In this document: positions 46,793 to 58,757 of the stretch, piece after piece
Numbering within the stretch: the first letter of the stretch is position 1
Layout of the letters: every line of letters starts with the position of its first letter
NCBI GenBank assembly: GCA_902806565.1
Contig: CADCXA010000027.1
Coordinates: 62,001 to 126,000, forward strand
Reading direction: 5' to 3'
From: Hypoxylon rubiginosum
Taxonomy: Eukaryota > Ascomycota > Sordariomycetes > Xylariales > Hypoxylaceae
Length of the DNA stretch: 64,000 bases
Made by a program: the position numbers and the translations under genes
Notes under the pieces: model-generated
What the model was told of the DNA's origin: nothing
Databases searched by the model: none
What the model saw: the letters and a program-made list of their open reading frames with translations, nothing else

Positions 46793-49700
46793 ATGGAGAT
46801 GGAAATCATGGACGAAGACGACATCGATATCCAGACACGGAGGCGAAGCCATCTAGGGGATGAGCCCATATACTGCGCAGCACCGCCCCCATCCAATCCA
46901 GACGACATTATCTATTACGCATCCGATGAAGAGCTCGACGAACCCGCCAAAGTCGCCAAGAGGCTCAAATACGAAGCACAAGCACTCCGCTATTTGGAGG
47001 GCAAACCTATGCGCATTCTATCCGCAACTCTCCGTGGCCCTTTCGATAAAGCCTCAGGGTGGGAGAATCCCTGGCTTCCCAAGCAACCTGCCACTAAAGA
47101 ACCAGTTCTCGAACCATCTCAGCCTCCAACCAAACCTCTACCAGCAATCAAGCAACGCTTTCTCAGACGTTCTCAGCGACTAGTGCAACAGGATGGTACG
47201 ACACCAGGCACAGGCAATTCAATGCGCTGCCATTTTCCTAGCCCCGGTAGCAATCGACAATCTACAAGTCCTTTGGGGACAAACAAACGTATTCAAATAA
47301 AGGCTTGGGCAAAGGAGGTGTCGCTAGGAACGCTAGATAGGGACCTTTTCTGGGCTCCCGATCAGGTGCTGCATGAAGAAACTACTCAACCAGACAGGAA
47401 GCGACCTGTCGGGGAGGATTGGTTGAAGGGAAAGCAATCAAAACGGAAAAGGCTTGACAGTTCCCAAACTCCTGCCGCCGCGTCTACTCCCATGCCAATG
47501 CCACGAGCGCAAGCGTCAACACGAAGTAGATCCGTGCCTACGAATATCGGCCATGTTAAGCCGCCTGTCCCTCCCAGCATGGCAGCCAGCCGAAGCTTCG
47601 AGCTAGCCACTCCGCCATCAACCATTAACCAGAACGGGCCAGAAATTACATCGGCTAGAGTAGATGAGATATCCACAGGTCATGGAAAGGTCTTATCACA
47701 GGACGAGCTATCCAACGCTTCGGGGCCAACTACTAGCGATTCGATAGCGCAAGAAACAGGTATAATAGTTGGTGATCCACACGATCAACCATTACCGGCG
47801 GATGGCCCAGAATGTGGACAAACTTCAGATCTAGAAACGAGGAGTTCTTCAAAACAGGCTCCTAGAGATGCAATGAATCAAGATCAGCAGAGCCAAGAAG
47901 AAACGGGTTTGGAGAGTTATTTAGACCAGAGTTTCCACTATCGAGCTCGGCCGCCGAAGACGACTCCCGTACCTGACCCAAGTCTCCCGATTGAAGCTAC
48001 TTGCCCTCAGTTAACACAAACTGGAACTCCGGAATCTCCAAGCCACGCAGATGCAGTTACCGTCGCGGCCCCTGAAGTACAGAAACAGTTAGAGGATATA
48101 ATATCCAAGAACCAACAAATTGATGGCAGTGACATACGCATGTCCCAGCACAGCGAAATCATCAGCCACGCAGTTCCTGGGGGGGCCGAATTACCTGAAC
48201 GTCAAGGAATGCTAGTAGAAAACACAGATCCAATGTCTGTCGAGTTAGACAGTGCTTCTACCACGTCAGAAACCACAAGTTCTCTTTCAACAGGAGATGA
48301 AGTTGAAGAAACCAAGGAACCAGACCCGGCACAGGACGACTCGCATATGCCACCTACAGTGGTTGAGATAAAACCCTCAAGAGATAGCACGTCTCCTATA
48401 AATCAGACAACAGCAGAGGCACATCTAGTCAGATCCGAACCCTTGGTCGAGGAGGGCTCTGCCTTGGTTGATGATCCAGTGGATGCTGATCGAAAGGAGC
48501 CACTTGGCGTTAGCGAATGGCCTACAACCCATCATGCCTTCAATATTCCGACAGTGCCAATACCCGAACCGCATGATGCAATACAAGAAAATTGCGAGAA
48601 CATAGCACAAGATGAATCAGATTCTGAATCTAACTCGATCATTATACCATTATCGCAGTTAGAATGGGGAATTACTGAAGCTATAGGTGGCACGCCCAAA
48701 AAGCCAAAAGTCGTTGCTGAGAACGAGATAAAGAGCCCCGATGACAACCCGGCGCAAGCCACTCTGCTAGATTTTCCAGAAATCGATACTCAACGGAGCC
48801 CTTGGGTTCCTGATCTACCTCCGGGGGCAGATCTGACAATCGATTACATTAAGTCAGAGCCCATTGACGACCCTCTATACTATTGTTACCCATATCAATG
48901 CAGTTTGCTGACGTCTCAAATTAACAGTGGCGAGACCTCCCGGATTGGGCCATCACAGCAGAGCCCGTGGGCAGGAGAATTGCTAGAACCAAAAAGGTCA
49001 AGTGATGGAGAACATTGTTCTACCGCACCTGTAGAGACCATACCTGCGAATACAAGCCTTGCGGCGGCTGCTTTGGGAGAACACCAGAGTCCGTGGGATA
49101 TGGGAAACACAAGCATCCCATCTTTTCCTAACTATCCGCTGATATCGTCTCCACTAGCTGCCTATGATGAAACATCACTTCATCCACCCTCTCAGTCGCC
49201 TATGTTGGTCGTTGAGCCTGAACAACGGTCGTCGGGTTACGGATGTAACAGTCCTGTCACGCCTCCTCGAGCACCAGCATCCTATGCACGTACTCCTGAG
49301 CTCGAAAAATCCATCATGCCATTCGCTGTGTTCAACACGCCGTCTCCGAAACGCCGGGCACGACAACTCAGCGGCCGGTACTCAATAACGGGACATATGC
49401 GTGGCATCCTTTCTAGCGCGAAACATTCAAATCCATGGAGCAGTGGACGATCAAGTCGAAGAGTGTCGTTTGCTCCATTACCTACGGAAGACGATGCCAA
49501 CTTTCTGTCAGCATCAGCACCTAACGTCACAAGAGTCGCATCGCCTCCGCCACAGACAATAGTTGATGCTAAAGACGAAGATGTCGATGGTCGTTACCAA
49601 AACCACTTTGACGCCGTGAAGCGGCGGGCCACTGGTGAGGATGTACAGCTTCGACTGCAGCCACAAATACTCCCGAGCTTCTCACAGCAGAAACCCTCGA

Positions 49701-49981
49701 GCCCAGCGTTCAACGCGATGGCTGCAGCCTTCCGGGAGGCGGATGCCTACATGACAGAAGGACGAGGAGATTTAGCCAGAGACATAGAGGAGAGTACTGA
49801 TCAGGAGATGGATGATGTGGAGCAATCACCATGGCGGAAAGAGAGCCAGGGAGTTGATGATGTTGCAGATGTCATGAATAACTTGGACGACTTCATCGGC
49901 GCTTTTGATGTGGAGGCCGAGCTTGAGAAAGAGAGCCGGGAGCCGATCAGAAGCAGCCACAATTGGGGCATTCTCGGGTAA
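46793..49981 (+). CDS. conserved fungal protein with repeated SPW motifs, function unknown
   Basis: Intronless, 1,062 residues. The N-terminus has a motif I recall from uncharacterised filamentous-fungal proteins (sometimes labelled protamine-like, which I consider unreliable): KRLKYEAQALRYLEGKPMRILSATLRGPFDKASGWENPWLP. The middle is long, disordered and acidic. Four SPW motifs occur: QRSPWVPDL, QQSPWAGEL, HQSPWDMGN and, near the end, EQSPWRKES; NPW occurs twice more. About residues 850-910 form a basic patch (TPSPKRRARQLSGRYSITGHMRGIL, then RSSRRVSFAPLPTED), where RRVSF resembles an RVxF phosphatase-docking site. A helical acidic end follows (DVMNNLDDFIGAFDVEAELEKESRE). Nuclear location is plausible from the basic clusters. 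Several Met codons lie at the start (46793, 46799, 46808); the first is taken. No enzyme domain is visible. Confidence 0.85.
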   Translation: MEMEIMDEDDIDIQTRRRSHLGDEPIYCAAPPPSNPDDIIYYASDEELDEPAKVAKRLKYEAQALRYLEGKPMRILSATLRGPFDKASGWENPWLPKQPATKEPVLEPSQPPTKPLPAIKQRFLRRSQRLVQQDGTTPGTGNSMRCHFPSPGSNRQSTSPLGTNKRIQIKAWAKEVSLGTLDRDLFWAPDQVLHEETTQPDRKRPVGEDWLKGKQSKRKRLDSSQTPAAASTPMPMPRAQASTRSRSVPTNIGHVKPPVPPSMAASRSFELATPPSTINQNGPEITSARVDEISTGHGKVLSQDELSNASGPTTSDSIAQETGIIVGDPHDQPLPADGPECGQTSDLETRSSSKQAPRDAMNQDQQSQEETGLESYLDQSFHYRARPPKTTPVPDPSLPIEATCPQLTQTGTPESPSHADAVTVAAPEVQKQLEDIISKNQQIDGSDIRMSQHSEIISHAVPGGAELPERQGMLVENTDPMSVELDSASTTSETTSSLSTGDEVEETKEPDPAQDDSHMPPTVVEIKPSRDSTSPINQTTAEAHLVRSEPLVEEGSALVDDPVDADRKEPLGVSEWPTTHHAFNIPTVPIPEPHDAIQENCENIAQDESDSESNSIIIPLSQLEWGITEAIGGTPKKPKVVAENEIKSPDDNPAQATLLDFPEIDTQRSPWVPDLPPGADLTIDYIKSEPIDDPLYYCYPYQCSLLTSQINSGETSRIGPSQQSPWAGELLEPKRSSDGEHCSTAPVETIPANTSLAAAALGEHQSPWDMGNTSIPSFPNYPLISSPLAAYDETSLHPPSQSPMLVVEPEQRSSGYGCNSPVTPPRAPASYARTPELEKSIMPFAVFNTPSPKRRARQLSGRYSITGHMRGILSSAKHSNPWSSGRSSRRVSFAPLPTEDDANFLSASAPNVTRVASPPPQTIVDAKDEDVDGRYQNHFDAVKRRATGEDVQLRLQPQILPSFSQQKPSSPAFNAMAAAFREADAYMTEGRGDLARDIEESTDQEMDDVEQSPWRKESQGVDDVADVMNNLDDFIGAFDVEAELEKESREPIRSSHNWGILG

Positions 49982-52900
49982 GAAGCTTAGCTGGTTAGAA
50001 GGAATAGGGGCAGGCTTTGGGAGGAGTAGAGTCGACCTATTCGCATATGATACCCCGGAGTTATTGGCTTTTAGCATCATTAGGAGTTCCGGGTGGTTTG
50101 GTGTTTGGCTTGGGACCAGCAATTAGTGGAAGCCAGAGCGCCTTTGCAACTCGCATGTTGTAGTTAGATGGTAGATATTATCCGAGCTATGAAATGATTC
50201 GATGTTGCAAGCATCTTAAAGTCAAATATCTGTGTCTATGTCTATAAGTGCATGTCTATAATAACTAACCTAGCTTTTAAGATCTTAGCTATCCTACTAG
50301 TGATATAGGTCTCTAAAGGTCAGGTATTTTTCTCTTCAGATTTCAAGTATCTTGTTATACAGTTTATATTTAGTATTCTCTTATAGGGACTTAGGTATAA
50401 CAGTTCATTGATTATGAAATGAAACTACCTTTATCTTAAATCCCCTATTCTAGAACTTATCAATGTACATTCACTAGTCTTGAGTTTAGACCTATTAGGT
50501 TCGGTTGAGACGACTATGTTATGTGTCCCCTTTTAGTATATCCTCCCCGAAGTTGAAAACATTAGAAGGATGTGACGATATTGCACGTTTTAAGTCAACG
50601 GACGATGATAGGTCCTAGAAACGGGGAGGTCTGATGGGATCCCGATTGGCTCTATTCCAAGGTATGGTCATGAATACTATGTGATATGGGTGTAACATGG
50701 GAGAGAAACGAGAAGACGAAACGGAGAGGAGACCTCAACGATCCAAATCAAGAAGGATCCCCCTTAATCATGTCCAAAGTAATTGTGAGACAGCTTAAGG
50801 GTAAGTACCTAGCATTTCGTGGAGTATGCGCTTCGCACTTAGAAGCCATCTACCTACAACTCACGACATAAATGGCTTGTGAAGAAGACTACAGACATTC
50901 TTGATAAGAAAAGTCTCCGTCGACTACATAAATCGATCCTATTATGGAAGCTCCGATGACTTCCACTAGCCTCAATAGGTGATAGGCAATTGCAGTAGTT
51001 TGTAAAAGGGTAGACTAGATAGATCTAGAATGGGCACTGGTAACATTCCTATTCCGACGGACACTTTATTACTTGATTTAGTTGTCTTATTTAGTGTCAA
51101 GGTGAAAAGGGGCTATAATGGTATATCTCGGCCGAGTGGGGTCGATGATGTCTACTCACCGCGCTGGTGTCTCGGCATCGTCGTGCCGGTAAGTTGCTAA
51201 CCTACATGCCTCCTAACCAACCAGCCCTAGATTCCTTCTCTCATGCAACTAGGCGGCGTACTCGCGTGGTGGAATCGCTTTGGCCTGTTGAGTGCGGCTG
51301 TCGGCGTCAGGCACGGGACAGGCATCGGACAAGGCACGGCCGGGATCAGTAGACGTAGTACAGTAATACAAATACAAATACTCTGGTGATAGATTGTTGG
51401 TATGTATAGCTCGCTGACCACCCCCTTAGTCTCGTGGTAGGTAGTGGTGTTCCTATTTCAACATGAGGATGCTCGTTTCCGAAGCTCTCCCACGTTTTGG
51501 ATACTACTATTAGTTGAGCCCTACGGAAGATGGATAGCCAGTCTGCCAGTGCCTCTGGCGAATCGGCGGCGGAGCAGTTCCTCCCACTATGTCGTTTAGT
51601 ACTATGCAGATTGACGATCCTGTAAGATTGGAGAGATAGCGTGTGCTGGGTACAACCGGCGGTGAGAAGGTCGAAATGGCGGAATGGAGGGATAACGCAA
51701 TATGGGATACCGCATTTTCCCCATGTCTAGATCTTAGAATCAGGAAACTAGCATGAAGGTATCAGGGTATCTCAGCTAGGGAGCGCTAAAACAGGCAGGC
51801 CAAAAGTTAGCAACAGCCTCAATTATCATTTGACCCTTGGCTGTCTGGGCTGCCTGGACTGCCTGGACTGCCTGGATATATTCCCCCCCTCTTGTCCGTC
51901 GCGTTCTAGGCCTCTTTGAAATGCATATTTTCTTTTCTGATGCGGGGGGGGATGGTATTTGCACAAGCCGATCTGCATTCCACAGCGCCTTGCAGGTCTG
52001 GCAGACCTACATAGTAACATGGGCTTGGCCAGATTGGCTGTACATCGCGACACAGCAGTTGTTGTGTTGTCGCGAGTGCAACCTTGTTGGAGAAGAGTTC
52101 ATTGTTGAATAAATCCATTGTCGAAGTCTAGCAGCGGCAACGATAGCAGAAGAAAAAAAACACTCCACTCCACAATAAACGGCCGTTCGGACGGATGAAC
52201 TAGTAGGTCTCGTGGGAAAGTCGATAGTACAATGTATAATGTGTTTTAAAGCACAATGACGTAGGAGTGGTATGATAAAGGGGAGCTTAGGAGGGTTGCC
52301 AAGGGAAAGCTTTGATATGGGCTAAAAACGTCACCCCTTTAGTGTAGAACGTGATAATTTGACAGGAGACGTTTCGTGCTTGTCGTCTGTCAGTCATTTC
52401 ATAAGAAGCTTAACCTTGGTAGGTATGTAGGTAGCTTCTAGAACTGAGTCTAGAATGAATTGTCAAGGGTAAACTGCAAGTCATTATCGCCAACTCGGGC
52501 GCCAGAAGGGGGTGAAAAGGGTGAGAAGCGGGCCGGTCTGTTGAATCTGTACTAGTTGAATCTGTACTATGTAGCTCGGCCCTGTGCTTAGCTGATGCGC
52601 CATGCAAAGAAGCTGACCATCTTATGTCATTCTTGGCCTGAGTTATCGCGAACTTTCCACATTGTACGGCTTCTTTCTTTGTGCCCGCGAAGAGCGGCCG
52701 CGGGATATTCGGCATCGCACGGCTGTCCAAAACCATGTGGTTGGGCAAATGGTGATATCTAAATGACAATGTGTAAAATCGATCCTATTTGGCCTACCAG
52801 TTTACCTACAGGAGGTACATAAGCCAGCGTGGGTTGACCCTGGCACATGGACAGACGTAGTGCCAGGGGTTGAATCCATCGTGGGGAGGACTTACCACTT

Positions 52901-54302
52901 ACACGCATGGCATAGCATGGCAGGGCATGGCCGACGCGGGAAATAGGAAATACCAATTGGACGGATGTAGTAATGTAGGTAATCTGCGCGGATTTAACTG
53001 TTTCCTTAATTTTCGGTATACCTCCCATATCACAGGCTGGGCTGAGAGGTTCATATGCACTGGAGGTAGTATGAAGACTGAAGACCTCTAGTTCGATAGG
53101 TAAAGTCTACATGTGTGAAGGATATATGGTGTACATGTGATGTGACATGTAGGCAGGAAACGAATGCGAAGATAGGGACGGGTCGAAACCCTCGGACTTG
53201 CTATCTCAGCCTCACCATCCATATCCATCCATATTCGACATGTGGACAGCGAGTGCGCATTTGTCCTGGCCGGCTAATGGACTCACAAGCCATATTGCAA
53301 CGGTTGACGGGGTCCAGAACCTCGGAGCAATTAAAGAACCAGCAACAGTCAGTCCTTACAAGCCATATTCGCGGGTGACACTAAAGCATAGTCGGATGAT
53401 CTTCGACAATCGTGGAAGAGGGGAAAAGGTCCAGAACAACGTTGCGACACACCAAGACGGGGAAGTCGGCCTTGTTGGCTGGTTGGACCCTTGAAAGAGA
53501 AAAGGCGAGGGGTGTTGCTTGGGGGGTATGCTCGGGGGTGGGATTTACCTATGCTGCTATGTAGAAGCAGAGAAGCAAACAAAGACTAGCAGTTCAGTTC
53601 CCGATACTGTATTCGAAGTACATATACCCAGAACGGAAGCGGACTGGACGTTTCCTTGAAAGATCTAATAGGCGGGCGTGACGAGACGAGCTGACGAGGT
53701 AGGTCGTGATTTTCATGTATGTAGCGAAAAGGGCAGAAAGGGCCGCACGTGGCCTGTGCTTTTTTAAGGGTTGCGCTCCCTGTCCAGGTGTGCTGTTAGG
53801 AGTCCACTACGTTGTATCTAGGTACACAGCTATGACGTGTGCATGATGCGCCACTTCGGGACCGCGTCACTCCAAGTACCTATACTCTGGGCTGTCTGGG
53901 TCTGCCCAAGTTGAATGCTGCTTTCGTAGCCTATGGTTGTTGTTTTATGGTATAATACTCCGGCTGTTTTCGACTGCATTTGCCTTTTTAGCGCTGCCGA
54001 ACCTTTGGCAACATTAGATGCGAGGTGAAAGACTGGTTATCATTACATACCATTACATTATATATTGCACCCTTCTAGCTGTATATGACATATCTATACA
54101 TGTGCCTTATGTAGAATGGATACATGCAGACAGAGATACATTTATACATGTGCATGTAAGTACATGTATGTAAGCGTACATAATCTAGGCTAGGTAGACG
54201 ACGAGGCGCTCTTTGTTATGTGCCTGGTGCTGGCTGGCGCTAATTTTGTCTCGCCGCCTCGCTTTGCCCTCCCGTCATGTTGCGTTATTCCAATTTAACG
54301 TG

Positions 54303-54330
54303 GACTTAGCAGACTTAGCAGACTTAGCAT
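54303..54330. repeat. 9-bp tandem tract (ACTTAGCAG)
   Basis: Three consecutive copies in the region upstream of the phosphatase gene. Confidence 0.7.
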
Positions 54331-55729
54331 GGACGCCATGCATTATGACAAAAAGGTTTCACCGAGTCATCAAATTTCAAGGGTCCTCCTTTATCATCTC
54401 ACCCCAACCTTTTTTTAATCTTTTTTTCGCCATTTCGTCATCGAGGCTTGTTGGCTTTGAACCCTTTTTTATTTTCCACTTTTTCCCTTTGTCTAATCTG
54501 AGACGCTACGTCGTTCAACCGACAACATGACCAAGATTGCCTATGACCAGATGGCCATGCCACATGCCGTAACACTAAACTGCACTATAATCCATACATA
54601 GCATCCACGAGGCTCAATGGGGTGTTTTCGGACCCCTAAAGCATCTGTTTCGTATGGTGATTGTTCTAACATGCTATTGTTTATGCTGTATAGTATCGTA
54701 TTAGACGTTATTAGACGTGTTAGACAAGTGGGAACCGCTTATGAACAGTAGTTCCTTAATGATAGAGCAGCCTATGAATTATATTATCTCCGCCTCCATG
54801 GTGTCTCCCACCCCCTTCACCCTTCACCCCTTCACCACTTCACCCCTTGCCGCCATCGCAAAGTAGCGCCATTGAATCGCAGATCATTACTTCACGCGAC
54901 AATTTCTCTTGCCCTATTAGGGTCCAGAAACTCCCGTAGTGTCGTCCCTCTATGTCACTTAATACCCCCCGGACATCTACTACCAGCTTTCTACCTACAG
55001 TGCCCTTTCATCCTTTAAAGTACAATACCTTGACCTACCTATACTTGAAGCCCGGGTCACTCGCCTTGCTCTAGTCAGGCAACCCGAGAACGTTCTAATC
55101 TCCGTACCTACATACATACCTACAGTACCTTGCCAGCTTGCCAGCTTGTCTGCGTACGAGACGCACCATCTACGCCAAACAGAACGAGGCACTCTTTCAT
55201 CCTATTTTCCGCGCGCCCAAGTTTGCATCTACTAGCTCCTAGTACGTCCAAGTAGGGAGATCGTCGGTGGTCCAGGCCTTACTACTTATCCCACACACAC
55301 GCGCGCGCACACACCATCATCCATTAAATCGGGCCACACAAAAAAGCAAAGGCGGTCCCCTGAAGCCCGAAAAGGAGCGGCAGGAGAAAGGACCCCTTCT
55401 TCTTCTCCCGCCTCCCGTCTTTCCCCCCACCCCATTCTTCTTTCGGTGTTTTTTCCATTGCTATCACCATTCGAAAAGAGCTGGTCTCCGTGTCTGTCTA
55501 TCGCCGTCGCCCTCTGCTCGTATTGTACGACTATTCTCTGCCTTTGGTTGTTGCTACCGCCTTCGATAGCCTTCTCTGTCTTATTCTTAAACCATACACG
55601 AGCTTTCCTTGCCACGCCTCAGCCACGCGACGCAAAGACGTAGGAGTAGGGATAGAAAGATATATGTGCCACCGCCGTATATTGTTATTATTCTATTTAA
55701 AACCTAGCACTCCCTAAAAATAAACACAT

Positions 55730-55793
55730 ATGACTACTTGACGACCTGTTTCTCGATCGTCATGTCAATTTTATGAGGTGGAAGGATAACTGA
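55730..55793 (+). promoter_or_regulatory. three short upstream ORFs before the phosphatase start
   Basis: Three ATGs occur in the last 65 bases of the leader: 55730-55741 (MTT-stop), 55762-55776 (MSIL-stop) and 55773-55793 (MRWKDN-stop). The second and third overlap, and the third ends one base before the main ATG at 55795. Such an arrangement can lower or condition translation of the main ORF. Confidence 0.55.
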
Positions 55794-55794
55794 A

Positions 55795-58757
55795 ATGGGA
55801 AGCAAAAACTGGACTCAAAGAAACGACGTCATACGCAGACCGAAAATGAAAATGAAAATGGCCACAGAAGCGACGAATAACAATACCGACCGCTCGGCAA
55901 CCACCACTACTCACCATTACACCATGAAGACTTCCTCGAGGCCGCCGATTGTCTCGGCTCATTCCCGACATTCTCAAGCAAATATGCAATCATTCCGCGC
56001 TAATAGGACTACCACTCCGCTGGCATCTCCTCGCATGCCTCATTCCGTCGGCCAACCCTACCCGCCTAGTAACAAACTATCTCCTGTTGTTACGGATGCT
56101 CGGTCACCTAGTCCTAATTATTTCGGCCTCAACATCGACCACTCATCTAATGACGTGAGAGACTCGGCCGTTGCCCCCCTCGACCACTGGAGTCCGCCAA
56201 GCTCGTCCGTGAAGTCGTTTGGCGCCGCGATACCAAAGCAAGTACCACTCGATGCAAACCCGGAGTTTGAAGCCTTTAGACGTCAAGCCGATGCCAATCG
56301 ATCAAGGGGGTTTAACCTGGGGAATACTCATTTTGCACCCGTTCACTCGCCCTTTTCAGCGAGGCCCAGACCGCTGCGATTGCCTACCAATCAAAGCGAC
56401 ACTGCCTCAGATCTGTCCAGCGCTAGATCTTTGAGTAGTAGGACTGCGGATGGCATAAGCCGTATGGATGTTGATACGGACAGTCTCCACGACTCGGCGT
56501 ATGTATCGTCAGACTCGAAGAGGAACTCCGAGGTTTCGCTGAATCCTCCATCATTTAGTAACGGGCCCCGTTTTGAGTCTCCTGCTCATGCCGACTCTCC
56601 GTTTGAGCCCCTTCGTCGGACCAACTTGTTTAAGGTTGAAGACAGGCATCCGCGGCTATCGCTGCCTCAGGAGAATATGACCCAGCCGTTGGAACCCTCG
56701 AAGCCTCGTGCTGAGACGTTACCCACGACACTTGAAGGTGGACCCGGACTTATTCTGCCAAACCATCTTAAGGACATGCTCCAGAATATGCCCGAGGATG
56801 AGTTCCTCTTACTAGATGTCCGTGTATCTACTCACTACGCTGAGTCACGGATCCGCGGTGCCCTGAACCTCTGCATCCCAACAACTCTGCTGAGGCGTGC
56901 TACGTTTAATCTAGAGAAGTTACAGCAGACCCTTCAGACCGAAGAAGACCAGCACAAATTTGCGCAGTGGCCACATGTCAAATATCTTGTCGTATACGAC
57001 GGTTCCTCAACGGAGAAGCGGGATGCCGTCTCGGCTATGAACATGTTCAAGAAGTTTTCCAACGAGGGCTTCTCCGGAAACCCTTTACTCTTGCGAGGGG
57101 GGTTTCACGCCTTCGCCACCGAGTATCCCGCGTTGGTCGATCACCAGTCAGCCTCGGAACGGCCCGGCACTTCAGTCAGCGCACCAAACGGTGGACGACC
57201 AAGTTTTGCACCTGTGATAGGTGGCGTAATGCTCCCAACTGGGTCTAATAATCCTAATCCATTTTTCAGTAATATTCGGCAGAACATGGACTTGGCGGAC
57301 GGCGTTGGACAGATGGATATCTCTGTTCCTTCTAGCTTAGATATCAACACACTTCCTCCTTGGCTTCGAGACGTTACGATATCATCAGATCACGGCAAGA
57401 AAGCTTCTGAAAGGTTTCTTAAGATCGAGCGTAGCGAGCAGTCCCGCATGAAGGAAGCTTACGCATCCTTCAATAGTTCTGCGCCCCCAGCCGCCGAGCC
57501 TGGGAAAGTTCGCCTATCCGGAGTGGAGCAAGGTGGCAAGAATCGTTACAAAGACATCTTACCGTTTGAGCATGCTCGCGTGCGCTTGAACATACAAGCT
57601 CGTAATGCATGTGATTATATCAATGCTAGCCACGTCCGGGCTTCGCGGAGCTATAAGCGTTATATTGCGTCGCAGGGTCCCCTGCCAGCCACTTTTGATG
57701 TAAGTTAACCCTGAGCTAATGTCGTACCTCGATCCTCTGAAACTAATATTCAACGTCCTAGGATTTCTGGTCGGTGATATGGGATCAAGATGTCCGTGTT
57801 ATTGTCATGTTGACCGCCGAATCCGAAGGTGGCCAGCTCAAATGTCATCCATACTGGCAGAGCAAGGAATTTGGGCCCATTAAGCTGAAGACGCTGTCCG
57901 AAAAGAAAGTATCACTCGATATCGACAAGCATCGTTCGCCTTCAGGGCCATCCGCCGGTAATACGGCAGAAAACGGGCGACGCCGTGCTAATACCACGAC
58001 CACATTGGGGTCTACTCAGAATATCCAGCCTCCCCAGGCTCAGTCCGAGACTCCTTATGTCATCGTTCGAAAATTTGCCCTATCACACGCTGCTCATCCT
58101 TTCTCCCCCATACGCGAAATCACCCAACTACAGTATCCGTCATGGCCCGACTTTGGTGCACCTGCGAGACCCTCGCACCTGCTGGCGCTTGTCGAATTAG
58201 CGAATGTGATGCAACGCGCTGCGTTACCTGTCGACGCAAACTCCATCGCTGCATCGGTTGCCACTGAGAATCCGGCGGCGATGAACTGGTATGAGGAACC
58301 AGAATCTGACGCGGGGGTTAGACCGATGCTCGTCCACTGCTCAGCTGGGTGCGGCCGCACGGGCACGTTCTGCACTGTCGACAGCGTGATCGATATGCTG
58401 AAACGACAACGATTAACCGCGACCAGACGATCAGACGAAGATGGTGACGTATACATGAAGGAAAGCTCACCTATCCGCCGTCGTAGCGCTGCCCCTACTG
58501 GTCTCAAGCTAGGGCAGACGGAAGAGGGTAAAAAGGAAATGGAAGTCGATTGGCTTGACGATACCAGCATTGACTTGGTCGAGACAACGGTAGAAGATTT
58601 CAGAAGACAGAGACTGAGCATGGTCCAGAGCTTGCGGCAGTTCGTCCTGTGTTACGAGACCGTCGCGGAATGGGTTTGGAGATCGGAAGAGAAGAACAAC
58701 AGCATCAGCGGAGGCAGGGGTCGGCCACGGAGCGAGATACTAGATATTCGAAGGTGA
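55795..58757 (+). CDS. rhodanese plus protein tyrosine phosphatase (Pyp1/Pyp2-like)
   Basis: Model join(55795..57699, 57762..58757), 966 residues. Donor GTAAGT, branch ACTAAT, acceptor CCTAG, phase 0. A disordered Ser/Pro-rich N-terminus of about 310 residues is followed by a rhodanese (Cdc25-like) domain at about 315-448 (LPNHLKDMLQNMPEDEFLLLDVR...HYAESRIRGALNL). The tyrosine phosphatase domain starts near 582 (NRYKDILPFEHARV, YINASHVR). It holds the WPD loop Asp at about 765 (YPSWPDFGAP) and the P-loop HCSAGCGRTGT with nucleophile Cys 828 and Arg 834. A 70-residue acidic/basic insertion sits between the P-loop and the Q-loop helix (MVQSLRQFVLCYETV). Fission-yeast Pyp1 and Pyp2 share this layout and dephosphorylate the stress MAP kinase; that substrate is inferred here. 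The start could instead be the ATG at 55924. All catalytic residues are present. Confidence 0.9.

Larger units (their letters stand above)
49982..55794. other. 5.8-kb region without a supportable gene
   Basis: The largest gene-free stretch outside the A+T block. Composition is ordinary and ORFs on both strands are short with random amino-acid content. It contains small tandem tracts: ACTGCCTGG units (51849-51875), a 14-bp duplication (about 52538-52567), ACTTAGCAG units (54303-54330) and CTTCACC units (54817-54848). From about 55300 the strand is CT-rich and probably transcribed as the long leader of the phosphatase gene. A noncoding RNA or a small multi-intron gene cannot be excluded. Confidence 0.55.

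Noticed and set aside
50686..53582. Scattered ORFs of 60-120 codons on both strands
   Set aside because: They overlap one another in several frames, lack fungal codon bias and splice cues, and resemble no family.
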